Origin: Reinekea marinisedimentorum
Lineage (GTDB): Bacteria; Pseudomonadota; Gammaproteobacteria; Pseudomonadales; Natronospirillaceae
Reading direction: 5' to 3'
DNA: 64,000 nt
Assembly: GCF_004341165.1 (NCBI RefSeq)
Contig: NZ_SLZR01000015.1
Span: forward strand, 22,936-86,935
The notes beneath the pieces are model-generated. The model made no database searches, was not told where the DNA came from, and was given only the letters and a program-made list of their open reading frames with translations. Positions 53,257 through 62,891 of the stretch are shown in pieces (within the stretch, counting starts at the first letter, position 1; each line of letters opens with the position of its first letter). A program made the position numbers and the translations under genes.

Positions 53257-54574
53257 TCTGAGTTGCCTTCTTCAATAATTCCCGGCTTTCTGCTTCCACA
53301 AAGTCATAGGCCACCGAAAACTTCTGTATAACGTCCTCTTCCGTTGTATGAACGAGCTTTGAGTCCTTAACCTTCAAATCGCCATTAACAAACACATGTT
53401 GAATGTTGTTCGGCTGCATGGCATAGACAATGGCGGCATAGTAATCGTAGAGAGGAAGCATGTTTAGGGTTTGAGGGTTAACAACCATAAGGTCTGCCTT
53501 CTTACCTACTTCAACACTGCCGACGAGATGATCTATATTCAGGGCTTTTGCCCCGTTAATCGTGGCCATTTTCAGAATCTCACTGGCCGGACAAAGCGCC
53601 CTATTCTGGTATTTGACCTTCTGCATCTTAGGCGCACAATTCATCACGCTCATCATGTCCATATGATTTCCGCTCATGGGGCCATCTGTTGCCAGAGTAA
53701 TATTCACGCCTTCCTGCATATATTCATGTATGGGCGCAATAGGTCTGCCGCTCTTACTGTTACCTGCCGGGCAGTGAGAAATAGAAGCCCCCACATTCGC
53801 AAGAATCTTCATATCTTCATCACTCACCAGAATGCCATGGGCCCCAATGAATCTGTTGTTCAATGCACCGATGTTCTGCAGGTATTTAACGACTGAACCA
53901 TGCTCTTCTAAATAGGGGTCGGCTTCCCAAGGCTGCTCTGCCAGGTGTATAAGGAAAGGAACCTCATACTTATCTGAGAGTTCTCTACAGCGCTGCAACA
54001 AAGGTTCAGAGCTCATGTACACAGAGTGAGGCGCTAAGGCTCCGTTAATTAGAGGGTCATTCCGATACTTTTCAATGAAATTTTCAAATAGCTCAAACCC
54101 ATGGTCGGCGTTCAGCTGCTCCCCTGATCTTTCATCTGTGATGCCCTGACCAATAAAGGCTCTTATTCCCAGCTCATTTGAAGCTCTGGCGGTGGCGTCG
54201 GTAAAGGTGTACATATCTGCGAAGCATGTCGTTCCACTCAACAGCATTTCAGAAAGGCTCAGAAGAGAGGAAGCGTGCACGATTTCGTCATTCAGACATG
54301 AATTTTCCAGAGGAAACAGAAGTCTTGTCAGGCGATCTTTCATATCATCGCCCAGCCCTCTAAAAATAGTCATAGGTACGTGGGTATGCGTATTGATGAA
54401 ACCCGGCAGCAGCAGCTTATCTGTTCCATCGATGATTTGATCATAATCTTCTGATATTTCATTAAAAAAAATGCGAGATATCTCATCATTGACGATAGAG
54501 ATATTCGCATTCTTTAAAATATCAAGATTATCATTCATTGTAACAATGGTTATATTCTTGATTAGAGTTTTCAT
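53249..54574 (-). CDS. Amidohydrolase, MTA/SAH or nucleobase deaminase type
   Basis: 441 residues. Zinc-site pattern of the TrzA/DadD subgroup: HTH in INTHTHVPMTIFRGLGDD, His in FLIHLAEQPWE, His in GAHGILVSDED, Asp in LATDGPMSGN. Family enzymes deaminate adenosine-type compounds, guanine, or s-triazines. Being encoded inside an ABC-importer operon, its substrate is probably the imported compound (a purine-like or amine-bearing ring). Identity not determinable. Confidence 0.85.
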   Translation of the reverse strand: MKTLIKNITIVTMNDNLDILKNANISIVNDEISRIFFNEISEDYDQIIDGTDKLLLPGFINTHTHVPMTIFRGLGDDMKDRLTRLLFPLENSCLNDEIVHASSLLSLSEMLLSGTTCFADMYTFTDATARASNELGIRAFIGQGITDERSGEQLNADHGFELFENFIEKYRNDPLINGALAPHSVYMSSEPLLQRCRELSDKYEVPFLIHLAEQPWEADPYLEEHGSVVKYLQNIGALNNRFIGAHGILVSDEDMKILANVGASISHCPAGNSKSGRPIAPIHEYMQEGVNITLATDGPMSGNHMDMMSVMNCAPKMQKVKYQNRALCPASEILKMATINGAKALNIDHLVGSVEVGKKADLMVVNPQTLNMLPLYDYYAAIVYAMQPNNIQHVFVNGDLKVKDSKLVHTTEEDVIQKFSVAYDFVEAESRELLKKATQSE

Positions 54575-54577
54575 AGA

Positions 54578-55564
54578 TTATCTTGTAAACAGCTCGTTCC
54601 ATTTAGCAACCCAGGCTGCTCTGTTTTTATTGACCAGATCAATATCTGTGCTCACTGCATCAGGGAAAGAGGCAAGATTGGTTTTGGCATCTTCCTGACC
54701 CTCTTCAAATTGAACATTTTTATTTACCGGAGAATCGATGCCGCGATCGAGTGATTCGTTCTGAACTTCTACAGAAAGTAAGAAGTCAATAAATTCCATA
54801 GCCAGGTCTGCGTTCTTGCTACCCTTTACGATGTTAACTGTATTGCTATTAAGCATAACCTTATCCAGGTCGCCCCAGTTTAGGTCTGGCGTGTATCCGA
54901 AGTCTGCCAGTAAGGCGTAATCAAACTCACCATTAATGACGGCTTTTCTTGTGCTGAACGTACTGACATAAGCACTCACCTTCCCACTGGATACCCAACT
55001 TTCAATGGCTTCAACATTTGCTGAAGCGTCACCAGAAACATCACCTGTTCCATAAAGTACCATTGGGCCAAAAGTTGACGTCATATGGGGAATGGCAATC
55101 TTGCTGTCTTTGTCGGCAAGGATTTCCGCCCAGGTTGAAGGAATGACTTCTGAATTTCCGGCAACTCTGAGTCTGTTTATGGTATAGCTTGGGCCGTAAT
55201 TCTCGCCATTAGGATTTTTAGCCTGTTCAAAAAGACTACCATAGTTTTTCAGCTCGGCCTTATTCATTGTTTCAAAAAGACCATCATTAATCGCTTTTTG
55301 CGCAGTGGCTTGAGTCGCAAGAAATACATCAATGTCTGTAATATAAATCTCATTTTGCAACTTAGTGTATCGGTCGCTATCACGCCCCAAATCCAGCTCA
55401 ATGGTGACGTTGTGCTTTTCTTCGAAAGGAGTGAAAAGGAATTCTTTAAGAGCATCAACATCGTAATCCCAGGTAGAAACAACAAGTGTTCTGTGATCAC
55501 TGGCGCTTGCAAAAATAGGTAGAGCTGTCATCGCAACAACTAAAAGCGATTTAAATTTTTTCAT
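54578..55564 (-). CDS. Extracellular solute-binding protein
   Basis: 328 residues. Signal peptide MKKFKSLLVVAMTALPIFASA. PotD/FbpA-like two-lobed binding protein (LVVSTWDYDVDALKEFLFTPFEEKHNVTIE; INGEFDYALLADFGY). Strong AGGATGG-AAT before the ATG. First gene of the operon; only 3 bases separate it from the deaminase gene. Ligand unknown. Confidence 0.88.
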   Translation of the reverse strand: MKKFKSLLVVAMTALPIFASASDHRTLVVSTWDYDVDALKEFLFTPFEEKHNVTIELDLGRDSDRYTKLQNEIYITDIDVFLATQATAQKAINDGLFETMNKAELKNYGSLFEQAKNPNGENYGPSYTINRLRVAGNSEVIPSTWAEILADKDSKIAIPHMTSTFGPMVLYGTGDVSGDASANVEAIESWVSSGKVSAYVSTFSTRKAVINGEFDYALLADFGYTPDLNWGDLDKVMLNSNTVNIVKGSKNADLAMEFIDFLLSVEVQNESLDRGIDSPVNKNVQFEEGQEDAKTNLASFPDAVSTDIDLVNKNRAAWVAKWNELFTR

Positions 55565-55993
55565 ATTCCATCCTCAATTCATTACTGTTTAGCCAATCTG
55601 TCTCTTGGCAGTATTTCATAAATATTCATGCAAATCTCTAGTTTATATATCGAAATAAGTCGATTTAAATTATCACCTCATTTTGGTGCGGAATTAAGCT
55701 AAGCCTAATTATTTTGGGGCATCTATTCTTAATTAATTTAAGGAAGACACGAATAGAAAAATGTGGAGTTAACTTGTGTTTGAATAACTAGCTTCACTAA
55801 ATTTAGAGAGCCTTTTAAGGTCGCTGGCTATGAGCGACAGCTTAAAGAATGCACGTCAAATTTAGCGAGTCATTTTGCATTGGTTACATGCAAAAAAGGA
55901 GTTAGCCTAATTCGTCGTTCAAAGCCAACAATACACTGGCAGACAAAGTAAAAACCACATACATATGCATGAATAACGGTGCATACTTTTATT
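55565..55993. promoter_or_regulatory. Upstream region of the ABC-deaminase operon
   Basis: 429 AT-rich bases between the binding-protein gene and the epimerase gene. It carries the operon's promoter and the left part of the right border repeat (55946-56008). No further structure seen. Confidence 0.4.
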
Positions 55994-56008
55994 TCAATTT
56001 TCTTCAGC
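55946..56008 (+). repeat. About 60-bp imperfect direct repeat, right border of ABC-deaminase island
   Basis: Same orientation and sequence type as 50541-50600. Covers the last codons and 3' flank of the epimerase pseudogene. Confidence 0.65.
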
Positions 56009-56674
56009 CTTAGCCAGGCGATTAATATCGGCCGGTGCCAAGGCTGCCGGACTTTCGTAACCACGCGCCAAGTTCAGCATGGCTTTTCCGATGGCGCGTG
56101 TCGACGTTACCGAATCCGGGATGAGCCTGGTGAGCAACGGGTAAATAAAACCAAAAACATCGTACGCTACCCGGTACAGCGCTGTTCGCGACTTAATACC
56201 ATCCATCGGCTGAATGTAACCCGGCCGCAATGAATACACCTTTTTAAAGCTACGCTCAAACAGACTGTTTTCCAGACGGCCGCGCACCCGCGCCCACATC
56301 ACCTTGCTGTTGCCGGTAGGGTCGGAACCCTGGGCGCACATATACACAAAGGTCATGTTTGGGTTACGGGGTTCGAGTACATCGGCAATGCTCAGGGTAA
56401 GGTCGTAGGTGATGCGACTGTAAAATTCTTCCGCTTGCCCCGCCGAAGAAACGCCAAGGCAATAAAAGCAGGCATCAAAGTTTACCAGCTCATCGGCAAT
56501 GACCGAGTGATCAAACAAATCCGCCAGAACCAGCGACCGGACTTTGGGGCTGGCGTGCTCTACCGCACTGCGGCCAACACAGAGAATTTGGGTAACATCC
56601 TCAGCGTTCACCGCCTCACGCAACACCGCCTAGCCGATCATGCCGGTAGCGCCGTAGATTAAGACTTTTAGCAT
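55994..56674 (-). pseudogene. NAD(P)-binding epimerase/reductase gene with amber codon
   Basis: From the ATG at 56674 the frame reads MLKVLIYGATGMIG then TAG (56632-56630) and continues AVLREAVNAEDVTQIL... to TGA at 55994: 226 codons in all. The stop falls in the middle of the nucleotide-binding GxxGxxG turn (GATGMIG-AVL), and only one base change is needed to restore it. The rest (YCLGVSSAG, FVYMCAQGSDPTG, SLRPGYIQP) matches atypical short-chain NAD(P)-binding proteins. Translation from the GTG at 56626 would lack the cofactor site, so the protein is probably non-functional. Confidence 0.85.
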
Positions 56675-57059
56675 GGTTATGCTCCTGTAGCATACGCAAA
56701 CACAGATACGATAGCGGAAATAGCTGGTCGGTACTTATCGATTTTCGAGAATCTAAGAACTCAGAACCCTCTGTCTGCACCTTTAAAGCCAAGCCGACTC
56801 TTAACGGAACGGCCTTACCGGTTGCTTACCCACCAGAGGCCAGCACAGCAAAGTATTACTGCCAGATATTGATCTAATACTGTGCACTGGGGGTAATCCT
56901 TTGCATCAATATTTATCATTTTAAAAATACCTGACGACTCCTTTTGACTCATCAAAGACCTTAACGTCCACGTTTAAAGGCATCCCCGCAATTGGCATGA
57001 GAATTGTACATATGTTGATACATAGTATGTCAACACATATATATTTACATGGACAAGTC
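56675..57059 (+). promoter_or_regulatory. Promoter region of the marR-tct operon
   Basis: 385 bases. TGTTGA (57013-57018) and TCAACA (57030-57035) form a perfect inverted half-site pair (N11) within a larger imperfect palindrome, the likely MarR operator, 25 bases before its own start codon. Confidence 0.6.
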
Positions 57060-57572
57060 ATGAACACGTCAATTCAAGATATTTTAGAAAAAACACCTTC
57101 GATAGGCAGAGGCCATACCCCTGGCACATCCGTCGTCACACATGTTACTAACAAACTATCGAACCTGTTGTTGTCTGAACTTGAATGCCTTATTAAAAAT
57201 AATTCAGACCTTAATTTAGCCAGCTGGCGCGCCCTTAGAGGGCTGTCTACGTTTGGAAGCTCATCGCAAAAAGAGTTGGTCATTTTCGCCAATGTTGATC
57301 AAGGCCAAATGAGCCGGGCGCTTTCAGACTTAGAGAAAAAAGGATTCGTAACCTCTCAACGATCAGTTCATGACAAACGCACATGGAGTTTTTCAATTAC
57401 CAAACGTGGTATCTCTTACCACAAAAAACTCAGTGTAATCATAGATAACTTCCATGACGAACTGACGGCCGCACTTACAGAATCTGAGCTTGAAACCTTT
57501 GTTAGCCTCAGCGCAAAGGTAGCCAAAGCCGCGACAAAAAATCATTCAAACAACGAACAATCTGAATCGTGA
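57060..57572 (+). CDS. MarR family transcriptional regulator
   Basis: 170 residues from the ATG at 57060; an upstream in-frame start would read through the operator. HTH helices in SWRALRGLSTFGSSSQKELVIFANVDQGQMSRALSDLEKKGFVTSQRSVHDKRTWSFSITKRG. Followed by the TTT transporter genes on the same strand, so it probably represses them until its ligand (the imported compound or a product) binds. Confidence 0.87.
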   Translation: MNTSIQDILEKTPSIGRGHTPGTSVVTHVTNKLSNLLLSELECLIKNNSDLNLASWRALRGLSTFGSSSQKELVIFANVDQGQMSRALSDLEKKGFVTSQRSVHDKRTWSFSITKRGISYHKKLSVIIDNFHDELTAALTESELETFVSLSAKVAKAATKNHSNNEQSES

Positions 57573-57617
57573 CGCAACGCCAATCCGACTGTTCATATTT
57601 AAATTGAAGGAAAAAAA

Positions 57618-58571
57618 ATGAAGATCAATCACCTGTTGAAAAAAATCGTACTAACGACATCACTTTTGCTTTCCGGGGTAGCAATAGCAAGTGATTGGAC
57701 TCCGAGTGGCCCCATTACACTGAAAATTGGCTTTGGCCCAGGCGGTGCCACTGATGTTATCGGTCGTGTAATCGCCTCGGCCATTGAAACTAACAACGGT
57801 TGGGATGTCATTGTTGAAAACAAACCCGGCGGTGGTGGTGTGGCAATGCTCTCTGGTTTAGCGCGCGACAAAGCCGATGGTACAAAAATAGGCTTGGGCG
57901 TAACGATGGCAACACTGATGAATATCGCAACCCGTGGTGACAGCCTGCCATTCAACTTAGATAGCTTTGACTACATCGGTACGGTTGTCACCAGTCCTTT
58001 AGCCGTCATCGCCCGTGCTGATGCACCTTTTAATACATTTGCTGAGTTTATTGAGCAATCGAAAGCCAACGGCGGCTATTTAGTAGGGTTCGATGGTGGA
58101 CCGCAAAAGCTAATCATCAACGCCATTAATGCAGATACCGGCGCTGATATTGTGACAGTCAGCCATAAAAGCGGCTCTGAGCAAATTCAAAGCCTGCTCG
58201 GTGGGCAAATACAGGCGGGTTTTGGAGCGGGCGCTCATATTGAATACCTGAAGTCTGGTGACTTAAAAATGCTGGCCGTGGCTACTAATGTGCGACAGCC
58301 CTATTCACCTGAAACCTCCTCTCTTATCGAGCAGGGCTTTAACTACTCATTGAACCCATATTTCTATCTGACGGCACCGAAAGGCTTGCCAGAGAACGTT
58401 AAAGCCGCACTTTCAGCAGCGCTGGAGGAAGCACTTAAATCTGAAGCCGTCATTGAATTGATCGAAAACACCATGAAAACAGAGGCGCAAAACCTTGGCC
58501 CTGCTGGCACCGAGGCCGAGCTGAAAAACAGCCTGGCAATGATGACCAAGCTAGTTGCAGATTCTAAGTAA
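57618..58571 (+). CDS. tctC: Tripartite tricarboxylate transporter binding protein TctC (Bug family)
   Basis: 317 residues, signal peptide to about 25 (GVAIAS). Bug fold: GPITLKIGFGPGGATDVIGRVIA, NKPGGGGVAMLSGL, VGFDGGPQKLIINAI. Periplasmic receptor for a carboxylate. GAAGGAA before the ATG. A hairpin with T-run (58580-58610) separates it from tctB. Confidence 0.92.
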   Translation: MKINHLLKKIVLTTSLLLSGVAIASDWTPSGPITLKIGFGPGGATDVIGRVIASAIETNNGWDVIVENKPGGGGVAMLSGLARDKADGTKIGLGVTMATLMNIATRGDSLPFNLDSFDYIGTVVTSPLAVIARADAPFNTFAEFIEQSKANGGYLVGFDGGPQKLIINAINADTGADIVTVSHKSGSEQIQSLLGGQIQAGFGAGAHIEYLKSGDLKMLAVATNVRQPYSPETSSLIEQGFNYSLNPYFYLTAPKGLPENVKAALSAALEEALKSEAVIELIENTMKTEAQNLGPAGTEAELKNSLAMMTKLVADSK

Positions 58572-58579
58572 ACAAAATA

Positions 58580-58610
58580 GCTGCGCTTCGCTGCGCAGCA
58601 ACCCCTTTTT
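58580..58610 (+). terminator. Hairpin between tctC and tctB
   Basis: GCTGCGC (58580-58586) and GCGCAGC (58593-58599) then CCCC and TTTTT. Its strength is moderate, and the operon continues after it, so it probably lowers expression of the membrane parts relative to the binding protein. Confidence 0.6.
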
Positions 58611-58628
58611 ATGCAGGAGACCATGTCA

Positions 58629-59048
58629 ATGACGTTAGAACGATTGCAGACAGTCATACTTATTCTGGGGATGCTTTTTCTCTATTTCGTCATTATGCCT
58701 GGGCAAATCGACCATATTGAAAACGCCCGAATCGTACCCGCTACAGTTCCAACGATCTCAATTTGGATCATCATTATCGCGGCAGTATTTCAGCTTTTTT
58801 CGACCAAGGTAAGCGTCAAATTTAACCCAACTCTTTGTTTGCGCGCGGCAATTTTCGCGATCTTTGTTATTACCAGCATCACCATCATGACGCGTTTCGG
58901 GTTCGAGTACGGAGCCCCCATTCTGGCGCTTGGTGTCATGCTGGGTATTGGTGAACGTCGGTTGCACTGGCTTTTTCTGGGCAGCACAGTGATTCCTATT
59001 TCTGTTTGGCTACTGGTAGAAAATGTACTTGACCGGGTTTTAATGTAG
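58629..59048 (+). CDS. tctB: TTT small membrane subunit TctB
   Basis: About 139 residues; start at 58629 (9 bases after AGGAG) or 58623 (3 bases). Four hydrophobic helices of the DUF1468 type (ILGMLFLYFVIMPGQ, IWIIIIAAVFQLF, AAIFAIFVITSITIMTRFG, LFLGSTVIPISVWLLV). Auxiliary subunit of the TctA channel. Confidence 0.88.
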   Translation: MTLERLQTVILILGMLFLYFVIMPGQIDHIENARIVPATVPTISIWIIIIAAVFQLFSTKVSVKFNPTLCLRAAIFAIFVITSITIMTRFGFEYGAPILALGVMLGIGERRLHWLFLGSTVIPISVWLLVENVLDRVLM

Positions 59049-59057
59049 GAGTGAATC

Positions 59058-60620
59058 ATGACTGACTTTTCAGTAATTCTCGCAGGCTTTTCAGACGCAC
59101 TCACACTAACAAACATGCTCTATGTGATTGCGGGTGTCATTGTAGGGCAATTTGTTGGTGCAATGCCCGGCATTGGCCCGGTAATGACAATGGCCATTGC
59201 AGTACCGTTCACCTTTGTTTTAAATCCGCTGCCTGCCATTGGTCTGTTAATCGGGATCAACAAAGGCGGCTTGGTTGGTGGCGCTATACCGGCCATTCTA
59301 ATTAATACGCCCGGTACACCCGACGCAGCCGCAACAGCAATTGATGGCCACCCTCTTTCCAAGAAGGGAAAGCCATTAAAAGCATTGAAGATGGCATTGT
59401 ACTCATCAGTCACCGGAGACACCTTCAGTGATATTGTTCTGATTACCGTTGCTGCACCATTGGCGGTTATTGCACTAAAAATGGGGCCTGTCGAAGTCTT
59501 CGCATTGATGGTCTTTGCTTTTTCACTGATTTCCGGATTGATCGGTGCCTCTGTAACCCGAGGTATCATTGCCACAGCATTGGGACTGTTAGCCGCGACG
59601 GTGGGCTTAGACCCTGAACACTCGACCCCGAGGTTTCTATTCGGTTTTTACGACCTTTACGATGGGTTCCCGATAGCCGCAGTTGCTATTGGCACACTGG
59701 CATTTGCGGAAATCATCCGTCGCCTTATTTCGATGACAGGTGAAATTCGACCAGCAGTAAATTTCCCTAAAGACCAACCGCGGGAAGACAAGCGCATTAG
59801 CTTCAAGGAATATTGGAGTTGTAAGTTTGTATTGTTACGCGGCGCCTTAATTGGAACCGGCATCGGGGCGGTACCCGGCATGGGCTCCACTGCAGCCGCC
59901 TTTATGAGCTATGCCTCTACGAAGCAATCTTCTGCGCAGCCTGAGAAATTCGGCAAAGGCGATATACGCGGTATTGCAGCAACTGAAAGTGCCAACAGCT
60001 CTGTCGCCGGGGCCGACATGATGCCTCTGCTTACTCTTGGGCTGCCGGGCTCCGCATCATCAGCGATGTTAATCGGTGCGTTTCTTATCCAAGGCATTCA
60101 GCCGGGTCCACTGTTGTTTGAATCTCAAGGGCAGCTTGTTTACGGGTTGTTTGGCGCGATGCTAATGGCGAATCTGTGCAATTTCATCATCGGTCTATTT
60201 GGTTTACGTATATGGGCAAAACTAATTACAGCGCCCGAATCTCTGATTTTTTCAGCAGCAATGGTTTTCTGTGTAGCCGGTGTCTACCTAGCGACCGGTG
60301 GTATTTTTGGCGTCTACATCATGTTGATTTTCGCCCTGATCGGTCTTGTCATGACTGCGCTAAATTATCCTGTTGTTGTTTTTATAATAGCCTTCTTCCT
60401 GGCCCCTAGGTTTGAACTGGCGCTCGGTCAGTCTGCTGCCATTCTACGGGGAGACCCACTGCGCCTCGTTAACCACCCTGTTGCATTGGTTCTGTTCGGA
60501 ATGTCTGTTTTTGCAGTCTATTGGCTAAACATACGAAAAAAAAACAACAAACCTAAGCAGCCGAAAGAAAGTAAAAGCGAACCAGAATTCAACGAAAACC
60601 TACAACCAGAAGAGGCTTAA
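59058..60620 (+). CDS. tctA: TTT large membrane subunit TctA
   Basis: 520 residues, about 11-12 helices. Family motifs VGAMPGIGPVMTMAIAVPFTF and the second repeat GAVPGMGSTAAAFMSYASTKQSS; INTPGTPDAAATAIDG. Channel of the carboxylate importer. Starts 9 bases after tctB and ends where argE-like gene begins (adjacent). Confidence 0.93.
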   Translation: MTDFSVILAGFSDALTLTNMLYVIAGVIVGQFVGAMPGIGPVMTMAIAVPFTFVLNPLPAIGLLIGINKGGLVGGAIPAILINTPGTPDAAATAIDGHPLSKKGKPLKALKMALYSSVTGDTFSDIVLITVAAPLAVIALKMGPVEVFALMVFAFSLISGLIGASVTRGIIATALGLLAATVGLDPEHSTPRFLFGFYDLYDGFPIAAVAIGTLAFAEIIRRLISMTGEIRPAVNFPKDQPREDKRISFKEYWSCKFVLLRGALIGTGIGAVPGMGSTAAAFMSYASTKQSSAQPEKFGKGDIRGIAATESANSSVAGADMMPLLTLGLPGSASSAMLIGAFLIQGIQPGPLLFESQGQLVYGLFGAMLMANLCNFIIGLFGLRIWAKLITAPESLIFSAAMVFCVAGVYLATGGIFGVYIMLIFALIGLVMTALNYPVVVFIIAFFLAPRFELALGQSAAILRGDPLRLVNHPVALVLFGMSVFAVYWLNIRKKNNKPKQPKESKSEPEFNENLQPEEA

Positions 60621-61763
60621 ATGAACAGTATCAAATTGCTAGAAAAACTTGTCTCGTTTGATACGGTCAGCAGCAAGTCTAATTTAGAACTTGTTTCCTG
60701 GGTGACCGAGTTGCTGGGTAAACATGGTATCGAATATCGCCTAACCACAAATGATGAAGGCACAAAGCAAAATATATTTGCCAGCGTAGGTCCACGGGTT
60801 AGTGGTGGCGTTATTTTAAGTGGGCATACCGATGTTGTTCCTGTAGTGGGTCAGGAATGGAAAAGCGATCCATTTACGTTAACCGAACGAGATGGCCGAC
60901 TGTACGGACGAGGCACCTGCGATATGAAGGGGTTTATTGCCTCAGCGTTGGCCGCGTTGATAAAAGCCAGTGCACAACCCCTTTCTAAACCACTTTACCT
61001 TGCTCTTTCATACGATGAAGAAATTGGTTGCCTGGGTGTCCCGCGTTTAATCGACGACATCGCCGATATAATTCCGCGCCCGAGAGCCGTAATTATCGGC
61101 GAACCAACCGAGATGCAACCAATAACCCAGCACAAGGGCTCGTTCCGGAGCAAGATCTGCTTAACCGGGAAAGCGGGCCATTCGAGCCAACCAAGCCTGG
61201 GGGTTAGTGCCATCCATTACGCAGGAAAAGTATTACAGGGCCTTTCGGAATATGCTGACGAATTAAAGGCCAGCCCGTATAAAGATAGTGCCCTTAATCC
61301 AAACTATACGGTTATCAATACGGGGTTGATCTCTGGCGGAACGGCACCAAATGTCTTCGCGCAAAACTGCGAAATGACGTTGGCTACACGATTCATGCCT
61401 ACAGAAACAGTAGGCACTCACAAACTTAAATTTGAAAGAATCGTTTCTGATGTTGAAAAGCGAATGCAGAATCACGCGCCAGAATGCTCAGCCCAAGTGG
61501 TTATCGAAAATAACATTCCAGCGTTTAAGCCCGAAGAGAACAGCGAGGCAGTAAAAATCTGTGAACTTCTGGTAGGCCCAAGACCTTCAGGTGCAGTGGG
61601 TTTTGGTACAGAAGCAGGCCACTTCCAGGAGGCAGGTTTCTCTACCGTCGTGTTTGGCCCCGGAAGTATTAACCAGGCGCACCAAGCCAACGAGTTTATC
61701 GAAATCGAGCAGATGAACGCTATAGATGAGTGTCTAGCCAAGTTAATCGATCTGCAAATGTAG
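60621..61763 (+). CDS. M20 peptidase, ArgE-like deacylase
   Basis: 380 residues. Dinuclear metal site of ArgE/DapE-type deacylases: SGHTDVVPV (His-x-Asp), GRGTCDMKG, SYDEEIGCLGV (Glu-Glu), GEPTEMQPITQHKG, and GFGTEAGHFQEAGF. Hydrolyses the amide of N-acyl amino acids. The start codon follows the tctA stop directly. Because the neighbours are uptake genes, the substrate is probably an exogenous N-acyl amino acid rather than acetylornithine. Confidence 0.87.
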   Translation: MNSIKLLEKLVSFDTVSSKSNLELVSWVTELLGKHGIEYRLTTNDEGTKQNIFASVGPRVSGGVILSGHTDVVPVVGQEWKSDPFTLTERDGRLYGRGTCDMKGFIASALAALIKASAQPLSKPLYLALSYDEEIGCLGVPRLIDDIADIIPRPRAVIIGEPTEMQPITQHKGSFRSKICLTGKAGHSSQPSLGVSAIHYAGKVLQGLSEYADELKASPYKDSALNPNYTVINTGLISGGTAPNVFAQNCEMTLATRFMPTETVGTHKLKFERIVSDVEKRMQNHAPECSAQVVIENNIPAFKPEENSEAVKICELLVGPRPSGAVGFGTEAGHFQEAGFSTVVFGPGSINQAHQANEFIEIEQMNAIDECLAKLIDLQM

Positions 61764-61808
61764 CTATATGGCACGACTACATTAACCACCAATAAGAATT
61801 TAGGAACA

Positions 61809-62891
61809 ATGAATATGATAACTGAAAGAACAAATCGTGCTTTTTCTAAAGTGCGCCCTTATATTCCCGGCGCCAATATTGACCAAAAGAAAGAGGAGTA
61901 CGGATTAGAATCTCTGATTAAACTCGCATCTAATGAAAATCCGGTTGGCGTTTCACCAAAGGGTATAGCAGCGCTCAACAACATGGCTAATGTTGTTAAC
62001 ATATACCCAGATCCAAGCGCTGTTTCTTTAAGAGAGGCCATTGGTCGTAAGCTTGGAGTCTCAAAAGATGAAGTCATTGTATCTAATGGTGCCAGTGGTG
62101 TTTTAAGGTTAGTAACCGAAATACTGATTGAGGAAGGTGACGAAGTTGTATACAGCAAACCAACTTTCCCTGCCTATTACAACAATACTGTCAGAAATGG
62201 AGGAATTCCGGTCGAAATTCCTCTGACCAAAGATTACGCGTACAACTTAGCTGGCATGGCAGAAGCCATTACAGAAAAAACAAAGCTGATTATTATTTGC
62301 AACCCTAATAACCCCACCGGAACAATTCTTACCTTTGCCGAAATCGAAAAATTCCTGAAGCAAGTACCTAAAGACATTCTGATTATAGTAGACGAAGCCT
62401 ACATTGAGTACGTAGAAAACAGAGATCAGGCAGATTCACTTAAGGGGTTAAAACAGCATAATAACCTACTCATTGTAAGAACCTTCTCCAAAATTTATGG
62501 CTTGGCAGGCTTAAGAATCGGGTATGGGCTCGCCTGTAAGCAAATCATAGATACCCTTTACCAGGCTCATCAAACATTCGTTACAAGTAGTCCAGCACTG
62601 GCAGCGGCGGAAGCCGCACTAGACGATGATGAGTTTTTGGAAGAAGTAAACACAGTAAACAAAGTTGGCAAGAAATTCTTAACTCAAGAGTTTAGCGCCA
62701 TGGGCTTTGATATTATTCCTTCAGAAGCCAACTTCCTGTTTGTAGACATGAAGGCTGAAGCAAGCCACATCTACGAAGAGCTACTTAAAAAAGGCTGCAT
62801 TATCAGACCAATGGGTAAGTTTGTTCGCATTACAATAGGTACTGAGAGCGAAAACAAAATACTGGTTTCTGCACTTAAGGAGATCAAATGA
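61809..62891 (+). CDS. HisC-like aminotransferase (class I/II)
   Basis: 360 residues. PLP site RTFSKIYGLAGLRIGYG (Lys in TFSK), NPNNPTGT, SNGASGVLRL. The sequence LASNENPVGVSPKG is the histidinol-phosphate aminotransferase hallmark, but placement with a deacylase and a 2-hydroxyacid dehydrogenase suggests an aromatic or imidazole amino acid transaminase. AGGAAC before the ATG. Overlaps the next gene by 4 bases (ATGA). Confidence 0.88.
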   Translation: MNMITERTNRAFSKVRPYIPGANIDQKKEEYGLESLIKLASNENPVGVSPKGIAALNNMANVVNIYPDPSAVSLREAIGRKLGVSKDEVIVSNGASGVLRLVTEILIEEGDEVVYSKPTFPAYYNNTVRNGGIPVEIPLTKDYAYNLAGMAEAITEKTKLIIICNPNNPTGTILTFAEIEKFLKQVPKDILIIVDEAYIEYVENRDQADSLKGLKQHNNLLIVRTFSKIYGLAGLRIGYGLACKQIIDTLYQAHQTFVTSSPALAAAEAALDDDEFLEEVNTVNKVGKKFLTQEFSAMGFDIIPSEANFLFVDMKAEASHIYEELLKKGCIIRPMGKFVRITIGTESENKILVSALKEIK

